From contig NC_092577.1 of NCBI RefSeq assembly GCF_037975245.1, positions 7,967,001-8,031,000 on the forward strand: a stretch of 64,000 nucleotides of DNA, given 5' to 3'. This document shows positions 35,555 through 48,971 of this stretch, in pieces. Below the pieces are notes generated by a model. That model was not told the origin of the DNA. It searched no databases and saw nothing but the letters and a program-made list of their open reading frames with translations. This DNA is from Apostichopus japonicus (Eukaryota > Echinodermata > Holothuroidea > Aspidochirotida > Stichopodidae). The translations under genes were made by a program, and so were the position numbers. Numbering within the stretch: position 1 is the stretch's first letter; every line of letters starts with the position of its first letter.

Positions 35555-38500
35555 GTCATATCTGGCACCAATCTCCAGTAGCTGTATGGTAGACCTCTGT
35601 AGTAGTCTACTGTGTAAGTTTCCATAGATGTCCACCCGACTTGAACACAGATCCCTGACGGTTTCCTTGATTCCATCTACCTCACCAGTTTGTTCCAGGA
35701 TGCAGAGGATGGCAAACTTATCACCGTCTTCCCTGCTCTTCAAGTATTCTATTATTCTCTTCCCAACTGCTGGGCTAATCCCACAGGTGAATCTATAGAG
35801 GTACTGAAGATTAAATGGATCCACTTTATCAAGAACATTCTTCAGCTCAGATGCATTTCTTGTAGCAGCTACAATTTCTACCAGTCTAAAACACGCAAAC
35901 CATTCACAGAATAGTTGATGGTAGAACCTTAAGTCAGTCTTTGTCTGTATGTCTGTAGTAGAAGTCTGTTCGTTTGTCTCAGCAGACACTTCTTCCTCTA
36001 CCAAGATACCTACTGCAATATAATGTTGACAAAACCCTTGACCTAGTCGTGTAGAGAGTCCATCCTTACGCCATGATAACTGTTTGTTTTCACCGCAGAG
36101 ACCTTCAAATGCTACTTTACTCAGTTCGTCGTGTTCACTTTCATGTTCGCTCATGTGTTCCTTTGCGTGTTGGTCCAGTGATTTGTTTCTCTGGTGACTA
36201 TGGAAACATCTAATCATGTAGCGAAAGAAACCGGTAACTGACTTAAATTTCTGAAAATGTGTCTTTTCGTGGGTCATGTGAGAAAACATTGCAAATAAGA
36301 GAGGTACTTGACATAGGTCATCCAAAATCGGGTTTGCTTTCAAATCGCGCTTAATTTTAGCAACACTTTCTTCGTCTTCCCCAGTAACAGCCTTGCGAAT
36401 GTACTGGTCACGTGCTTTTTCGTCAAAGCCAACTAATCTAACATATTTTGTGTTTGATTTATCATAGTCCTTCGGAAGATATCTGGTTGTCAGGGTAACG
36501 TCAATATTCCCAAACAGATTGCTGGTAATGATACGTCCAACGTCACTTCCGGTAGCACCATCCCTATCAGGAAACTCATCATACCCGTCCAGGAGTACCT
36601 TAACAGAAGAACAACTTTCAATGATATTTTTAATATCAGAAGATTTGATTCGAGGATCGTTTGGTGCTAAAAACAGTTTAATTGCTTGATAGATAGATAT
36701 CTTGCTGTTCAGCTGCCTCAACCGGAGAAGAATTAGAATCTCTACGTCTTTAAAGGGTGAATCCTTTACACCATTGCACCAATCATAGGCGAGCTGTAGG
36801 GTCACTGTTGACTTACCATACCCGGCTTCTGCTTCTATGATGCGCAGTTTGGCTTTCATTCGAGGGTCTGTGAAGATATCTTTGTACGAGTCCACACGTA
36901 CCCATGGTCCTTCTTTCTCCTTCGTCGCTCCTTTATCAATATTGATCTCTGTACCGCCCTCAACAAATACCTTGTCAACACAATATAGTCTGTCCTTGAT
37001 GTACGGTATGGGCTGGATTGCGTCATATTGAAGTTTATACCTGCTCTTCAGAGAACTGATGAGTATGGCCTTTTTGTCTGGAAAATTGGCAAAAAAATTG
37101 ATTTGTAAACATACTTTTTGATCAATAAAATTGGAGCGGGTCAGTGCTTATATATAAACTGGAAACAATGATGGCGTGCAATCTGTTTGATGTCACTGTG
37201 AACGACAAAATTTCACCAGTTAAATCGGAGTAACATGCAAGTTTATACCGCCTTATATGCGTTCATATCTACATATCAAAATTCCAATCGGTCAGGTCAA
37301 ATTAATAAGGTAGAAACAAAACAATGAAAACAATATAATAATATCACCTTGAACTCCCGATCATACACTGTAAGAGTAATTACAATGCTGAGGCTTAAAT
37401 CCTTATCAATGTTTATTTTTAACATTAGCTTTCTATGCTTAAGTTACTAATACAAAACTATATTTACAACAAACCTTGCACTGTAAGGCGCTCCATCGAT
37501 TATGACGTCACAACAACTTTCGTGACTGGTTGGCGGGATAAACTTGGGTCTTCACTTTTCTTTTCCGATGAGTGATGTTATGCATGATTATCTTTCAAAG
37601 CGGTGATCTGTTGAATATATATTGATACATAATGCATGGTTAAAACTAACTTAACAAAATTATCATAAATCAATGTGTAATTCTGTAAGTCAACAGAACC
37701 AGTCACTTTACCAACAGGTCTCTGGCTCGACAAAGATTACATCAAGGTGAATCTCTCCTTAATATCTTATTTACTGTTTATTGATCACACAAAACCTCGA
37801 CCTTTGAAGTAATCTAATATTAACCCGCCCTGAAAAAAATCAACTTCTGGTTTGTTATCAATATTCGTGATATCCTTTAAGAATGTCACTTACAGGTCGT
37901 CAGTTTAGATGGCGGGCTTCACAACTATTGCGAGGCTCTCTCTCAATCGTAGATACAACGGTTATTCATTTGAATGTTAAATAATCTGTTTGAGTTAATT
38001 TTTATTATTTTATCAATGCTAGTCGATAGTGACATCAGATGAAAACGTACGTCATACGTCTGACTATAGTCAAGGTTCATTGCAAAAAGTGAGGTTAAAA
38101 TCTGTTTTCTTTTTTAAACATTTTCAAATTTGGTCTGTGATGTGTATAATGCAGCAATACAAAGCGCGCACGTGGCGAAATATTAACGTTGAGGATCAAA
38201 TCAAATTTAGTAATTATTCCCTCAGTCACCTTTATTTGATGAAATTAGAGAGAAAGATGACACAATGTTATCAATACACACTCATGTGTATACTATAAAC
38301 CTATCAGGTTAAAATTGTTAGCCTAAGTTGCCTATACTGCTGCTTTAATTAAACGGCACGACTGAGACTCGGGCAGAAGAAAGGGATTTTAACGGTTCCT
38401 TCATAAGCTATATTAGTTTGAATCTCACATGATTTATATTTTTCTAATACTTTTATTAAAGTAACCTTTACCACGCATCGTCCTGGTCACATTGATAAAG

Positions 38501-39413
38501 CCAACATATCAGTCACGTGATTGCTATCATATGAAACAAAAAAATCTTAAAAATCGGTTAAATTCTTAAAATTAATCTGTTTTTTTTTTAAATATTCTTC
38601 CTAATTATCAGGAAGTTTTGTAGAGTTTAAGAATACTGTAATTTTTCACCGTAGTTTTACTGACAAGAACCACATTCCCACCGGGTGAGCATATTTTAAC
38701 TGATTCAATGTTCTCTTTACTTCCCACATATAGACCTAACTTATACCATGTTCCATGAACTTCCCACTAGATTTTTCTGAGTAAAACCGATCCAATGGTC
38801 TATATTCTTCCCACATGATTTACGTACGGATAGAAAGTAAGACAAATACATCTCTCTCATGCATATAATTGCAAGCTGAAATAAGCCTATACCTCGAGCA
38901 ATCTATTTAATGATTTCCATCCCGATTCATTCATTTAAGTTGGACCTAAGCCTAAAGGCGCAAGGCCTGCTATGAAAGTATTACAATTCCACATTTCTGT
39001 TTCGACAGGACTCACTGTTAGTATATTTATGATCTGATCTGACAGCATTAAAGTGAAAGGATAGCACATGTCCTGATTGGAAGAGATATGTTGTAGTTGC
39101 ATGAATAAACTATTAAATAACCAGGATTTACATAATAAGAGTTGAATAACATAATTTTAAAATTCTTCACTTCAAATTAATGAAATATCTAAATCGACAT
39201 TGAAATATGATCATACAGACATGCGTTATAATTCTTATAAATTGAACTTTAAATTTAACATTGCCTGTGTTATGAATGAAGGGTTTAGTATATCAGTATG
39301 TAGCCTGTGTTATTAATGACGTGTTCAGTATATCAGTACATATATAGCTTCACACCATTACTGTCTCCTGTACGTTACTTACCAGTACGATCATCGCTTT
39401 TTGGGTTTATCAT
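35555..39413 (-). CDS. NLR-1: NACHT-domain NOD-like receptor (3' end unresolved)
   Basis: A predicted cytosolic NLR sensor whose ATP-dependent NACHT module would drive oligomerisation. Exon 1 (39383-39413) starts at an ATG preceded by an in-frame TAA, encodes MINPKSDDRT plus one base, and ends at a GTAAGT donor. Exon 2 (35555-37077) follows a TTTTCCAG acceptor; the split codon is restored to Asp. The joined frame is 518 codons. Visible motifs are an N-terminal YDAIQPIPYI segment, Walker A AGYGKST (about residues 95-101), Walker B LLDGYDEF (about 172-179), the TTR sensor-like motif (about 207-209), then FYHQLFCEWFA and DPFNLQYLYRFTCG of the helical region after NACHT. No death or CARD domain is present. 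Exon 2 ends in phase 0 at a GTAAGT donor; LRR exons were not confidently found. Confidence 0.88.
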
Positions 39414-39514
39414 CCAGAGTAGAATTTAAGTCTAGAATCCTTTAATACTTTAATAACATATGCAAATCACGAAAGAAGAACAAATGGAAACAGGAATGAA
39501 GAATATCCAATTGA

Positions 39515-39527
39515 CAAGATGGCGTCG
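39515..39527. promoter_or_regulatory. YY1-like motif upstream of NLR-1
   Basis: CAAGATGGCGTCG lies about 106 bp upstream of the NLR-1 start codon. It resembles the metazoan YY1 consensus CAARATGGCNGC. The same motif stands about 97 bp upstream of NLR-2 (57792-57803), and the sequence in between is also partly alike (AACATATGCAAATCACGA here, AACATATACGAAACACGA there). Confidence 0.5.
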
Positions 39528-40249
39528 TGTAGGTCATGTGACGTTCGAACATACGATCCTGGACGCTAAATAGATATCGGTAGGAATCAGCCTTTAGTTG
39601 TAACTGGTTTCAAAGTTTGTTGTTAATAGTTTACACAATAAAAGACTTGACTTGATGATAGAATGCATATCTGGTAATTATCCCTTGCTGTGTTTATTCT
39701 GTTAATCAGCCGTTCAAAGGTACCTGCTGTACGTATATGCATTGCTCTCTGTTACTTTAATTAATACGCAAACATTGTAAATTTCCGATGTATTTTGTCC
39801 TATGTGCGTAATATGCCTGTTAAGTACGCAAACTGTGTAGATGAAACTACAAGCGTTGATGCCCAACTCTGAATATGTCTTGCTTTACGAAAATGAAAAG
39901 AACGTAAAACCATTGTTTAGTACACAAATATAAAAAAAGGAAAGAAATTATACACAATTTGACAAAAGAGAGTGTAGATATGAGCTAAAGAGCAGGATTT
40001 AACAAGTAATATTAGGATTACAAGTGTCCGTGATTAGAGGTGTCCGTTCTAGCAACAAATAATATTTTGCTCTGTTCATATTGATCTTCCCGGTCAGTTC
40101 TCCGTTGTTGATTAACATCAGCAAGACAGGATGGAAATGAACGGAAGAACGAAATTATAGTTACAGCCATCAAGAAAATATATACATACAATTGTGCATT
40201 CTGATGTATATTTAGACTACAAAGCAGGTCCATATAAGTAACCCTCAAC

Positions 40250-41830
40250 GCAATGTTTTACTGATACATACTTAAAAAAGTGAAGTGAGAGGTGATGATA
40301 CAACCATAGCTCGAGTCCACATCTCACCCGGATGACACAATCCACCGACTTATCCCCCCCCCCCCCTACAAATGATCCGAGATGGGGCTATGACCACTTT
40401 TAATGTTAACCTTATATATGATACATACGCTAGGTTCCATTGGGTTCGTGTTTACGGTATTCAAGAATCGTAAGCCTTTCTATTGAAATCGGAATTCGTT
40501 TCGTGGAACGGGCGTACTAAGATCAACTTCAAGACGAGAGTTCACGAATCTTAAATGAATATCGGCTAAAAATGACAACAGCAACAGTTTGAATCGGTAC
40601 AATACGTGAGTGAATTGCGCGACTAGATTAGGACTTTCTAAAATTTGGCAAATGGCACGCGAATAATCAAGGCTTAAATTCCACAACTGAACTGCTGCAC
40701 TGCTTCATTTGCCTAACTCATATATAGAGGAAACTATTGAATAAACACAGTACATATATGACGGGTATATCTTTGTTGCAACGAATACATTTTGTTAACC
40801 TCAAAGTGAAGATTACATTGGTGATGACGTAACTTTTCCGACCAATCATGATCGACTATTTACACATAATTGCAAACCTGTTTGGAAAAAAAACTCGCTA
40901 CTGGGTCCCCTCTTTGCACTGGTCACATATCCCATAGTTTTTATAGCCCCCACATTATTCTCCCTAGCGCGCAATATGATTGTGAGGCCCCCAGCCTGTG
41001 CCCATGGTACGTTATATAATAACGATGAAAAACATTAACTGTACACAATATAACGTATCGGCAGGTATACGCAGGTATCCATATATCAGTGATTCAAATG
41101 TGATGTTGTTTATGATAGACGACAAGCCGGTACCACATGACGCAGGGAACTGTGTCTAGAAGTGTCAATTACTGAAGTAAATGTATCATGTTCAGGGAAA
41201 TCTCGATCTATTCTTAGTGTGGCTAATGAGGGAGCCTAATTCAGTATCATATATGTTATGGCTACTTACTTTTCGTTTGCCGATTTTCCTTTTTGCCAAC
41301 CCCGGTTGCGTCCCCTAAAATGTTTGCGTGAAGGAGAGGGGGTGGAGGGGGGGGGGGGCTTCCCTTGTCCTTAGTCCTTCTGGATACGCCGAAACTCGTA
41401 TCGAGCTTTAAGCAAGAAAACACATTCAGAGAGAGAGGAATTAAATTTTCCCGAAGGTATTCTTAGCCCTAGGGGTCTGATTGGGACTTCAGCTGCACCA
41501 GTTTCACGTGTTCTCAATGGCTCATTCAGATTCTCGTTATCATAAGCTTTATCCACGTGTTCTCATTTGCTCATTCATATTCCCATGATCATAAGGTTTA
41601 TCCACGTGTTCGCATGGGCTTATTCAGATTCACTCATAATTATCGATTCTTTATAATATTCATAAAAAAATATAGGCTTTTAGCTTGACAAGTGGATTTT
41701 CATTTCAAATAGTAAGGCAATGTTGATTTTTCCAATCTATCAAATTGCTCTTTATGTATATTTATAATAATACAGCTTATGTAGGTAACGAAACAGCTTA
41801 TTTCACTGCTTACTGTGGCTACGGTCCTAT
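40250..41830. other. Intergenic, no recognised gene
   Basis: Only short frames without recognisable features, plus poly-C and poly-G tracts (about 40356-40367 and 41348-41358). A small CACGTGTTCTCA-type sequence recurs three times at about 41506-41615 (GTTTATCCACGTGTTC and variants). Confidence 0.45.
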
Positions 41831-41839
41831 GTATATTAA

Positions 41840-42871
41840 CGATATAACATATTTACAAGTGCATAATAGTACGTTAGGATAGGTATATACAGGTATATTA
41901 GTACAAATGAATAATAAGTACAAAACATATATACCATGGCTAATTATCTTTAGTTTGTCATTGTTTTTGCCAACCATGTCCCGTCCCTCGAAAATGGAAA
42001 ATGTTTTTTTAGGGGGGATGGGGAGAGACATCTCCTTGCCTACACTCCTCATCCCCACCCTTCTGGCTACTGGAATGAATTAAATTACTCCGAAATTCGT
42101 TCTAATCTCTGCTGGGAATCCTGGGACTTAAGCTGAGACATTTTCAAATTTAAGATAATAAATTTTCTCTGATATTCTTGTTTTTCGAAAACATTATTTT
42201 TCCGAGAGAAATTCAGCCTCATAGGGGGTGCAGGAGCGTATCATTTTGAGTTATTCTTGCTTTATTGTATAATGCTTTGATTCCCAGGGGTACAAGGGTG
42301 ACCCCTGTGTACGTCCATGTCTGAATGGTTGTATCAAGTCACAGATTAGTGGCTTAGAATGGGCTCAGATAGATACTGTGTCAAAGAGGGAAGTGTTTAG
42401 AATGGAATAGTTGAAAGTAATTTTAAATATTGGACATGTATGACCATTATTTCAGTTTCATAGCAAATTTATAGACAATTACACCTTTATGGTAATAACC
42501 AATAATTGATATGTGAAGATACAGCTTTGAAATTTTCCATTCTTCATGTCTTCGTTAGGTTAATTTAACCCTAACCCTAAATTATTTTTAGTTACATTTT
42601 CGAGGGACGGGACATGGTTGGCAAAAACAATGACAAACTAAAGATAATTAGCCATGGTATATATGTTTTGTACTTATTATTCATTTGTACTCATTATTCA
42701 TACTAAGCATGTATTTATCCGAACAAGTAACACTTTTAGTAAACGTTCCGTGCGTCCTAAGACACTAGTGTGTCGTCTTCAATAAAAACACAACATCTCA
42801 ATTTGGGTCTCTAAGTTCTAATATTTATGTATATACCTATCCTAACGTACTATTATGTACTTGTAAATATG
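41840..42871. repeat. Long inverted repeat with a 128-bp interruption in the right arm
   Basis: The left arm (about 41840-41995) is the reverse complement of 42596-42692 plus 42825-42871, sharing GTCCCGTCCCTCGAAAATG, GCCATGGTATATATGTTTTG and TAGTACGTTAGGATAGGTAT. The right arm is interrupted by about 128 bp (about 42693-42824). The loop of about 600 bp includes AACCCTAACCCTAAA near 42566. This could be a decayed transposon; no target duplication was identified. Confidence 0.75.
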
Positions 42872-44577
42872 GATATAAACATACTCTATTTTAATACTCT
42901 TTCTATTGAGTTAAGGTGATTGTCTGATATTTATTACGTACATGTATATTGTACCAGATACGTAATTTACCCTGATTGGCTATTCGTTCCTGTTAATTAG
43001 TTAGATTACATAGCATGTCTCTGTTGCACATCGACCTTACTGAAGTTTATTTACACTACATAGTAACAGCAACAAGTATTATTGTGGACTTTGTTCTGCC
43101 ATTTACTTCGCCTGCAACCCTTCCGTACAACCTTATAGTAATATTGAACAAATTCAGGGCACTAACATGAAGCTTGCAGTGATGTGTCTGTTTCTGATGG
43201 GGGATGGTGGGGGGGGGGGGGTTGATATTAACGATATTATTTTATAATAACTAACCTTTTTGTAATACGAAATGATCTTTGCTAATAAAAATGACCCCTT
43301 ATAAATTTGTAACTTTGTAAAAATGACCTTTTTTTGAAATTATGATGTACCATAGGCCTATTGTTGAATACATTAATAAAATTACAATTAGGATGTTCTC
43401 TTTTGTTAAACAGAATATTCAATGCTGTATTTTGTGGTACGGCATGCACAGAAAATATTTTATATGTAACTTGGTTGTCTTCCCCTCAAACCCCACTGCC
43501 CATTGAAGTCCCCCACCCATCCCCCCCACACTCCTCGGGATTTAAAACTCTTTCGCCGTCCCTGGTAGAACGAGAAAATGCACAGACGAAAACCATTCCC
43601 AACAAGGCAGAGATTGTTCAGTTTTATTAAAAAAGAACAAAACAGAATTGAATCCAGTAATATCATTCAAATAAATTCGACAATGCACAATACTTATGAG
43701 ATTATGCCACTTAATTAGATTATTCAATATTTATCACAATAATCAATATTTATCAGGTAATTCAATACTCTCATAACCAAGTTTGGTGTTTGATCTGATT
43801 AGTTTTAATTTTCACTCTTTTTCTGAATGAGATGGTCAAGCGCCCTCGAAAGTAAAAGTTATTCGTCCGCGAGTTGGTGGCCGCTTATACACCGAAGATG
43901 ACATACGCCCTGAATTAGGTTAACAGCAGCACACGGTTATGTTGGTTATGGTAAAGTGATGGTTATTGTTAGAATAAATATAGCATTTTAAAGGATCAAG
44001 TTAATGAAAAATTGTCAGATTAAATAAATATTTTGATTATTATTGTCTCGCAAGGAATGATGAACTGAAATTCTACACGCCATGTAATGAACTCACAGAA
44101 TAAAGTCGTTCGATATTTGATTGAGTCATTTTAATTTCAATGGGCCTCTCCAGTGTCCTATCCGAGGGTGCTGTCATGTAGGTCCTAACAGAATTTAGAC
44201 TCTTGGTCCTAACGTGCTTATCTGTACAGTGTACAAAACTACGCTTTAAAATAACACGATGTCGTAAATGCACAACACTCACAAGCAAACGAACACGCAG
44301 GGTGAATTTGCATGATGACGCAGAGGCGTAGAAAAGAAAGTGAACGATTTTATCATTGTCTTCTCCTGTATAACATCATTTTGCAACTAAGCACCCGTAA
44401 TGAGGTAGAAGTTTTAAATACGAGGGGGTAATTCCTCTACGTAAGACCCCTTTCCTTGGCCGCCACATTCACTAAGATAATTAAAGTGAAAACTGGTGTC
44501 ACCACGCCCAAACAAAACCATGGACAACCAGGGCCATTTACCGTGTTTATTGATCACTTTGAGCCTCGTTGCTGTGT

Positions 44578-44868
44578 ATGCGCGAGCTGACTCTATGGAA
44601 TCTGGAATCAAATAATGATGATCTGTTCTCTCCTAAGGCTGGTTTGTGTATATATGACATTATCATATTATATTTACCAATAACAGCAGGTTTAATGCTC
44701 GTAACCGCACTCATTAGTTTAATCTCGGCGGAAGAAAAATTCTCTAACAACAACAAAAAGCTAAGATTTAAGGAGCTACGGACGTATTTCCGAAAGAACT
44801 TCCGCGAAGACACTGATCTAGGGAAAATGTCGAGCGCCCTCAAAAATAAAGATTTACAGCAGATCTAG
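44578..44868 (+). CDS. Possible membrane-protein C-terminal exon, unknown
   Basis: A 96-codon frame from an ATG at 44578 to a TAG at 44866-44868. It holds one hydrophobic segment (YDIIILYLPITAGLMLVTAL), followed by a charged tail (FKELRTYFRKNFREDTDLGK) with a plausible amphipathic helix. An alternative reading is a shorter exon starting after the AACAGCAG acceptor-like site near 44690. The charged tail looks more like real protein than the other frames here, but the family is not recognised and the opposite strand is also open. Confidence 0.27.
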   Translation: MRELTLWNLESNNDDLFSPKAGLCIYDIIILYLPITAGLMLVTALISLISAEEKFSNNNKKLRFKELRTYFRKNFREDTDLGKMSSALKNKDLQQI

Positions 44869-44999
44869 AAACTTGAAACATTTCGGATTATTCACAACGT
44901 ACTTCCAACTTTAAATTATTATTTTATGCATCATATTCCTTATATTTCAATTTTATTCGTCCAGAATTTGTTTTCATGCTGTGATGAACTATTTGCCAT

Positions 45000-47740
45000 G
45001 TCGATTAAACACAGTTTTGTGTAAATTCGTTTACGCTACAGTTTGATTTAAACGTAGTTTACAAACTACACGTTGTCACCTGTATTCAATTGAGTCGCTT
45101 ACTAACTAGTGTAGAGGGAAACATTATAATTTAAAAGAGAATGGGTGTAATGAATACGGATATCGAGTTTAGCGCGATATGTCTGTAGTTAACACGCACA
45201 TTATATTTGTTTTGGACATGTCAAGTAAAATATTTCTAGTACTGCAAAAACGCTGCTGCTACGCAGAAAGATACCGAGCGCAGAAGCGCTATAAGAAATA
45301 TCTGGTAATAATGTATGAGTCACGTTGCTCGTGTCAATATTTTACAATAAATCACTTTATGAAATACATAGGGTAGTAATATGATATCAGTAATGATGTA
45401 TAACAATGACTCATGATGTACACTTTACAATGGGACTATAGAACTGAATATTTACATGATATTGAAAATAAAATTACAATCGATCAAGCTAGACACACTT
45501 CTAGATTTGTGAAGCAGACCAGTCCACTTCTAGCCTCCAAAACTATTTGCTCTTTTCTCTTTTATTCTGAATAAGATTTTAATGAACGGAAACATGTCAA
45601 TCGTTTACAGTCAATAAATGTTTTCAAAAGTACTCCAAGCCTGTCAAGACAGTAATAATGGACTAAATAGACAATACCATGTGTCAAATAGGGGATTGAT
45701 GTTAGGGAAGCAGAGCAATGCATAATGGATATGGATGAACATTCATCCTCTGCTCAAGCATGTTTAGAGCCAATACTGATCGCTCTTATGGTAATTACAA
45801 GTGATATGTATGACGGATAGCTTTGAAGTATTGAAATTGTCTTGCATCTTCTGCTGTTCATCGGCTAAGGTGAATTCAGGATTTGGTAAAGGCTTCCCAG
45901 AAAAGTAACATTTTAAACGTGAAATGTGATATTCTGAGGCATAGTTATTATAATATAAATGAGGTTTATAATACGGTATACACGCGAGGTTGTGCAAATA
46001 ACTACCTGTTAACCCCTTCCACCCTTCCAGATCCGTGTCTTGTACCAGGTACCGATTTACGGTTTTTCTAAAAGTAAACGAGCCGAGGGTGACTTATTTG
46101 ATCAATGTATCAGGTAATTACGATTATCAACGATCATATCAAATCTGCTTGTCGCTGAGTGGTTAATCTTTTTAGCTGACCTATTTATAACTTACGCACC
46201 ATATCTTTCCCTCTCATATTAAACAATGAAGATATACTTAAACAATGTCAACAACAAGTTTTGTGAACTTTGTGCTGTCATTTACCCACCAGGGTATTGG
46301 ATCAGACTTTATTCTGCTTATATGACCCTTCTTAAGGAGGATGGTTTCATTGAAAAGTTGATAACGTAATGTTCATATTTATTAAATATTTACATAATCT
46401 TCATCAGCCGAATATAGTATGTTAAATTGAGAGCGCTTTGTGAAGATAGTTTATGGTTCATGATAGTATTTTTCGGATCGTGGAATTTTATCAGAAGAGA
46501 GAAAACAACTAGAATTACTTCTAGTAAAATACTAAATCATTATAAGAGCTACAAGCATTGTACATCGACCAAACACAGTAAAGTATTTAACTCAAGCGAC
46601 CTAACACAGTAAAGTATATAACTCAAGCGTTCCATCCGAATACACTTGATTTTACAAGACCTGTAACAGTACGTTCATGTAGTTCACAGTCCTACTATGT
46701 ATAAATAGAAACATGTAAGTACTAGTAAGAAAATTCAAGGTACGGTGGAGGACATTGCCAAGATGTACATTACTTGCGTAAGTTCACGTGATGTGCATTA
46801 TTTTTGTTTCTGCCGACGCTGCAGATGATGAAAAACCGTCTTTTTATTCGTTGATCGGAATCGACCGACTTAAAGATGTGAAATTGAAGGCAACATTTAA
46901 ATAGTAACAATTATGAGTTCTTACTTCACCATAAATATAACGATAGTGGATATGATAGAAAATAGAAAGATAAAACGGTATCAGAAAGAAACAAAAACAG
47001 TACGAAACATGCACTCTTGCACCTTCATCAGACGAATCAGGTGTTTTGAAAACATCTTTGTTTTCTATTATTCATCCATTCAGTGACTTATGAAGCACTA
47101 TACAGTCATATATAATTATGTTATGTATGTATAGGACATTTAATTAGCTACAACAATAATTGTATTAATAGGAAAGGAACATTGTTGACTGGAGTTAGAA
47201 TCTTATTTTGCAATCCAGTCATTCCGGTTGATGTGCTCATCAAATTCCAGCTTTAGATTTGACTGAACAGACCACTTTAAATGAAAATAGGCTAAGACTC
47301 ATTAGTTTATTATCGTAAAATACCTCAAACATCTCATATGATAGAAGGGAATGAATGGGTGTGTTCCCAAGCAGAGTCTGTGACTATACAAACAAACTGA
47401 AACGATGACGTAACAAGTAGGTTCATTGATTATAGAAAGAAAGGGAAATGGAAGTGGTTAATGGTTAATTTGAAATCGTTATTTTCTCTTAATTTACAAA
47501 TTAGTTTTTCTTAGATTAGTTTGCTAACATCTTGTGTGTTGTTTCTTTGTTAATATGGCGTTATTCGGGAGTCGTAGGCGGTTTTCTTTAGAAAAGACGT
47601 TCCTTGTGAAATTCAAATATTTGAATTTTCTTCCAAATAACAAAAATAACATAACGTAATATAAATTGCCTTTAAATACAAAACAATATTAACAGTAGTT
47701 GAACATCCGATATAACAGAGGTGTTATAGTTTGGTGGTCG
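45000..47740. other. Intergenic, no recognised gene
   Basis: Moderately AT-rich sequence with only short frames. I found no convincing exons, tandem arrays or transposon ends. Confidence 0.45.
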
Positions 47741-47744
47741 TCAT

Positions 47745-47935
47745 TGCGAAAAAATATATAATTTATATAAGTATATAATTATTATAATTATCTAATAATA
47801 TAATATTACATAATTATATACTATAATATAATTATACAATATTATATAATAATAACTATATAATTATATTAGTATATATTATATGATTATAGTTATATAA
47901 TTATTATTATATAACTATATAATTATATAATTGTT
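47745..47935. repeat. AT-rich low-complexity tract
   Basis: Almost pure A/T sequence made of TATATAATTAT-type words, many self-complementary, so it can extrude hairpins. It probably arose as a microsatellite. Confidence 0.85.
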
Positions 47936-48971
47936 TTTAAGCAAGAAATAGCATAACATAAAATGAATTACTAGAAATATCTTGAAAGTATCTATGTCAA
48001 TAACAATAGATTGAAATTCATGAAATCGACTAAGAGCCAAATAGTTTGATTCTTTCACTGGTCGTAACTAATTATTGCCTTAAATGTTATAAATGATCTA
48101 GTCCTTCCCCTACAACTCCTCATACCCAAATATACTTGAGTTCATTCAGACATATGAAATGAAAGGAGTGCTTGTATTTATAAATAACCACTGTCCCACA
48201 TTGTAAAATTAGGAAATGTTCAACATTTAACTATTATCCAAAGTTAATTTTAACAAAAGGGCAATGCCACTAAGAGAAATTATTACTTTTATATTGTGCA
48301 TTTTTAAGCAATGCATTGAAATCTTTCTGACGTCATCACATTGATTTAAAGTTGACCGTAGGGTGACGAAACAACCTCAAAATCTCAATACAGGAGTTAC
48401 GTAGTTGATATTAGACGTTTATATCACGGAAGCTGGAAACCTATGAATAGAGAAATAAAATAAATTATTGCATGAGAGTATAGTAGGAGAGTGTTCGTGT
48501 CAGTGGTTAACGTTGATGTAATTCACATTTAAATAAATTTGAACCAGAATTAGAGACACTTCTTCTAAGCTTTAAACCAACTTTTCTTCTGCTATAAAGT
48601 CTGCAAGCGTAAGTAATTATGAAATCTACAGCGTACAAGTATTACCTTAACTTACATGCAAAATAACCAACATGTGATCGTTGAAAAAAATTCCAATATA
48701 AGGTGCCTGGGGTTCTTACCCAGATACTTTTTGTTTACGTCAAAAGGTCCATGTTGAGGCAAATGAGATTTTATAGGAGGTCAGATAGTTAAGTCTAAAC
48801 GCAATTTCTTATTTGTCGGTTGAAAAAAAGGGGAAGACGCCCTCTCATGAGTCGGCACCTGATATCGCAGTCAATGATTCGAAGTTACAAATATTTGATA
48901 ATGTGACCTCCAAACGTTGACTAAGCACATCAATTACAGAACTTAAGACGGTGACGTTCATTTAGTAAATG

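Noticed and set aside
40018-40248. Minus-strand ORF with a hydrophobic segment, considered as an ABC-transporter fragment
   Set aside because: The resemblance to an ABCC membrane helix is too slight, no NBD motifs are nearby, and no splice context supports it.
40480-40686. 68-codon minus-strand ORF
   Set aside because: No domain or splice context, and the peptide has no recognisable pattern.
42566-42580. CCCTAACCCTAA, considered as an interstitial telomere
   Set aside because: Only about two units; too short to mean anything.
48700-48790. Possible further NLR-2 exon encoding LPQHGPFDVNKKYL before a GTAAGA donor
   Set aside because: No acceptor lies between the upstream in-frame TGA and the open segment.
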